Below are positions 5,628 to 5,738 of a stretch of DNA of 5,738 nt, piece after piece. The stretch lies in NCBI GenBank assembly GCA_023388955.1, contig JAEWFH010000139.1:1-5738 (forward strand), given 5' to 3'. The stretch comes from Pseudomonadota bacterium. GTDB taxonomy: Bacteria; Pseudomonadota; Gammaproteobacteria; Xanthomonadales; Xanthomonadaceae. The position numbers and the translations under genes are program-made. The notes under the pieces are model-generated. The model made no database searches and was not told where the DNA came from. It worked only from the letters and a program-made list of their open reading frames with translations. The stretch's first letter is position 1. Each line of letters opens with the position of its first letter.

Positions 5628-5725
5628 GGATGTACCCGATTGGTACGGGCGAATGCCATCCGGCGGGTGCGGGCGCGTGCCATCCGCCGGGTGCCGGTGT
5701 TTGCCATCCCGCGCAATACGCCGCC
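5612..5725. repeat. Long imperfect inverted repeat bounding a 114-bp element
   Basis: Bases 5612-5632 pair with 5705-5725 at 19 of 21 positions. The core CGTATTGCGC (5617-5626) matches GCGCAATACG (5711-5720) perfectly over 10 bp, with mismatches only at 5616/5721 and 5627/5710. The interior is 72 nt and holds the 24-bp tandem repeat. No transposase is present. The layout looks like a small dispersed intergenic repeat; no family assignment is possible without a search. Confidence 0.65.
5642..5709. repeat. 24-bp imperfect tandem repeat
   Basis: Units begin TGCCATCC at 5654, 5678 and 5702, exactly 24 bp apart. The two full units (5654-5677 and 5678-5701) agree at 19 of 24 positions. A degenerate half unit precedes them (5642-5653) and an 8-base partial unit follows (5702-5709). 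Because 24 is a multiple of three, the minus strand translates as an 8-residue periodic peptide (MA....TRR type), but nothing supports expression of it. Confidence 0.75.
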
Positions 5726-5738
5726 CCGGTGGGGCGGC
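5720..5738 (+). terminator. Possible intrinsic terminator stem (window edge)
   Basis: GCCGCCCC (5720-5727) and GGGGCGGC (5731-5738) form a perfect 8-bp GC stem with a 3-nt loop, 126 nt after the btuB stop. Any following T-tract lies outside the window, so this is only a candidate terminator for btuB; if bidirectional it could also serve a convergent neighbour. Confidence 0.45.

Noticed and set aside
3338..5716. 792-codon open frame on the minus strand opposite btuB and its leader
   Set aside because: It is antisense to a clearly recognisable BtuB and the riboswitch, has Ala/Val/Gly-rich composition without domains, and begins inside the tandem repeat. Long antisense frames are expected in DNA of this GC content.
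1..5738. CRISPR array, tRNA or rRNA genes, integrase or transposase
   Set aside because: No regularly spaced repeats with unique spacers, no RNA gene sequence and no recombinase motifs were seen on either strand.

Overview
The window is very GC-rich and densely packed. It looks like chromosomal DNA of a gammaproteobacterium of the Xanthomonadaceae/Lysobacteraceae type (Lysobacter, Luteimonas, Stenotrophomonas and relatives). This rests on base composition, the character of the encoded proteins and the TAGAMT-type -10 boxes; no database search was possible.

Left part (20-858, + strand): a two-gene unit. The first gene encodes a GAF-fold free methionine-(R)-sulfoxide reductase with all three family cysteines. 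The second overlaps it by 4 nt and encodes a small stand-alone TfoX/Sxy C-terminal-domain protein. The first gene has a TAG codon in frame just upstream of its ATG. That TAG also lies inside a good -10 box only 6 nt from the ATG, so a leaderless mRNA is likely.

Middle part (870-3246, - strand): a three-gene cobalamin lower-ligand operon, transcribed cobT > cobC > cobS, with 4-nt stop/start overlaps at both junctions (GTGA and ATGA). CobT activates the lower-ligand base, CobC removes the phosphate and CobS joins the product to adenosylcobinamide-GDP. CobU/CobP, which makes adenosylcobinamide-GDP, is not in the window. The operon converges on the TfoX gene with only 11 nt between the stops.

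Right part (3247-5738, + strand): a divergent promoter region, then a long leader carrying a cobalamin riboswitch (about 3353-3579) and an expression platform with strong alternative helices. Next comes btuB, a TonB-dependent cobalamin receptor with signal peptide, TonB box, plug and barrel. The btuB stop codon directly abuts a repeat-rich intergenic segment: a hairpin, a 24-bp tandem repeat and a long inverted repeat. The window ends in a GC-rich stem that may be the btuB terminator.

Together, the right two thirds form a corrinoid uptake and salvage module: BtuB imports cobalamin or cobinamide, and CobT/CobC/CobS complete the nucleotide loop. Only the uptake gene is seen to carry the B12 riboswitch. 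I see no wholly new system. The most interesting items are the riboswitch switching structure, the probable leaderless start and the mosaic repeat after btuB.
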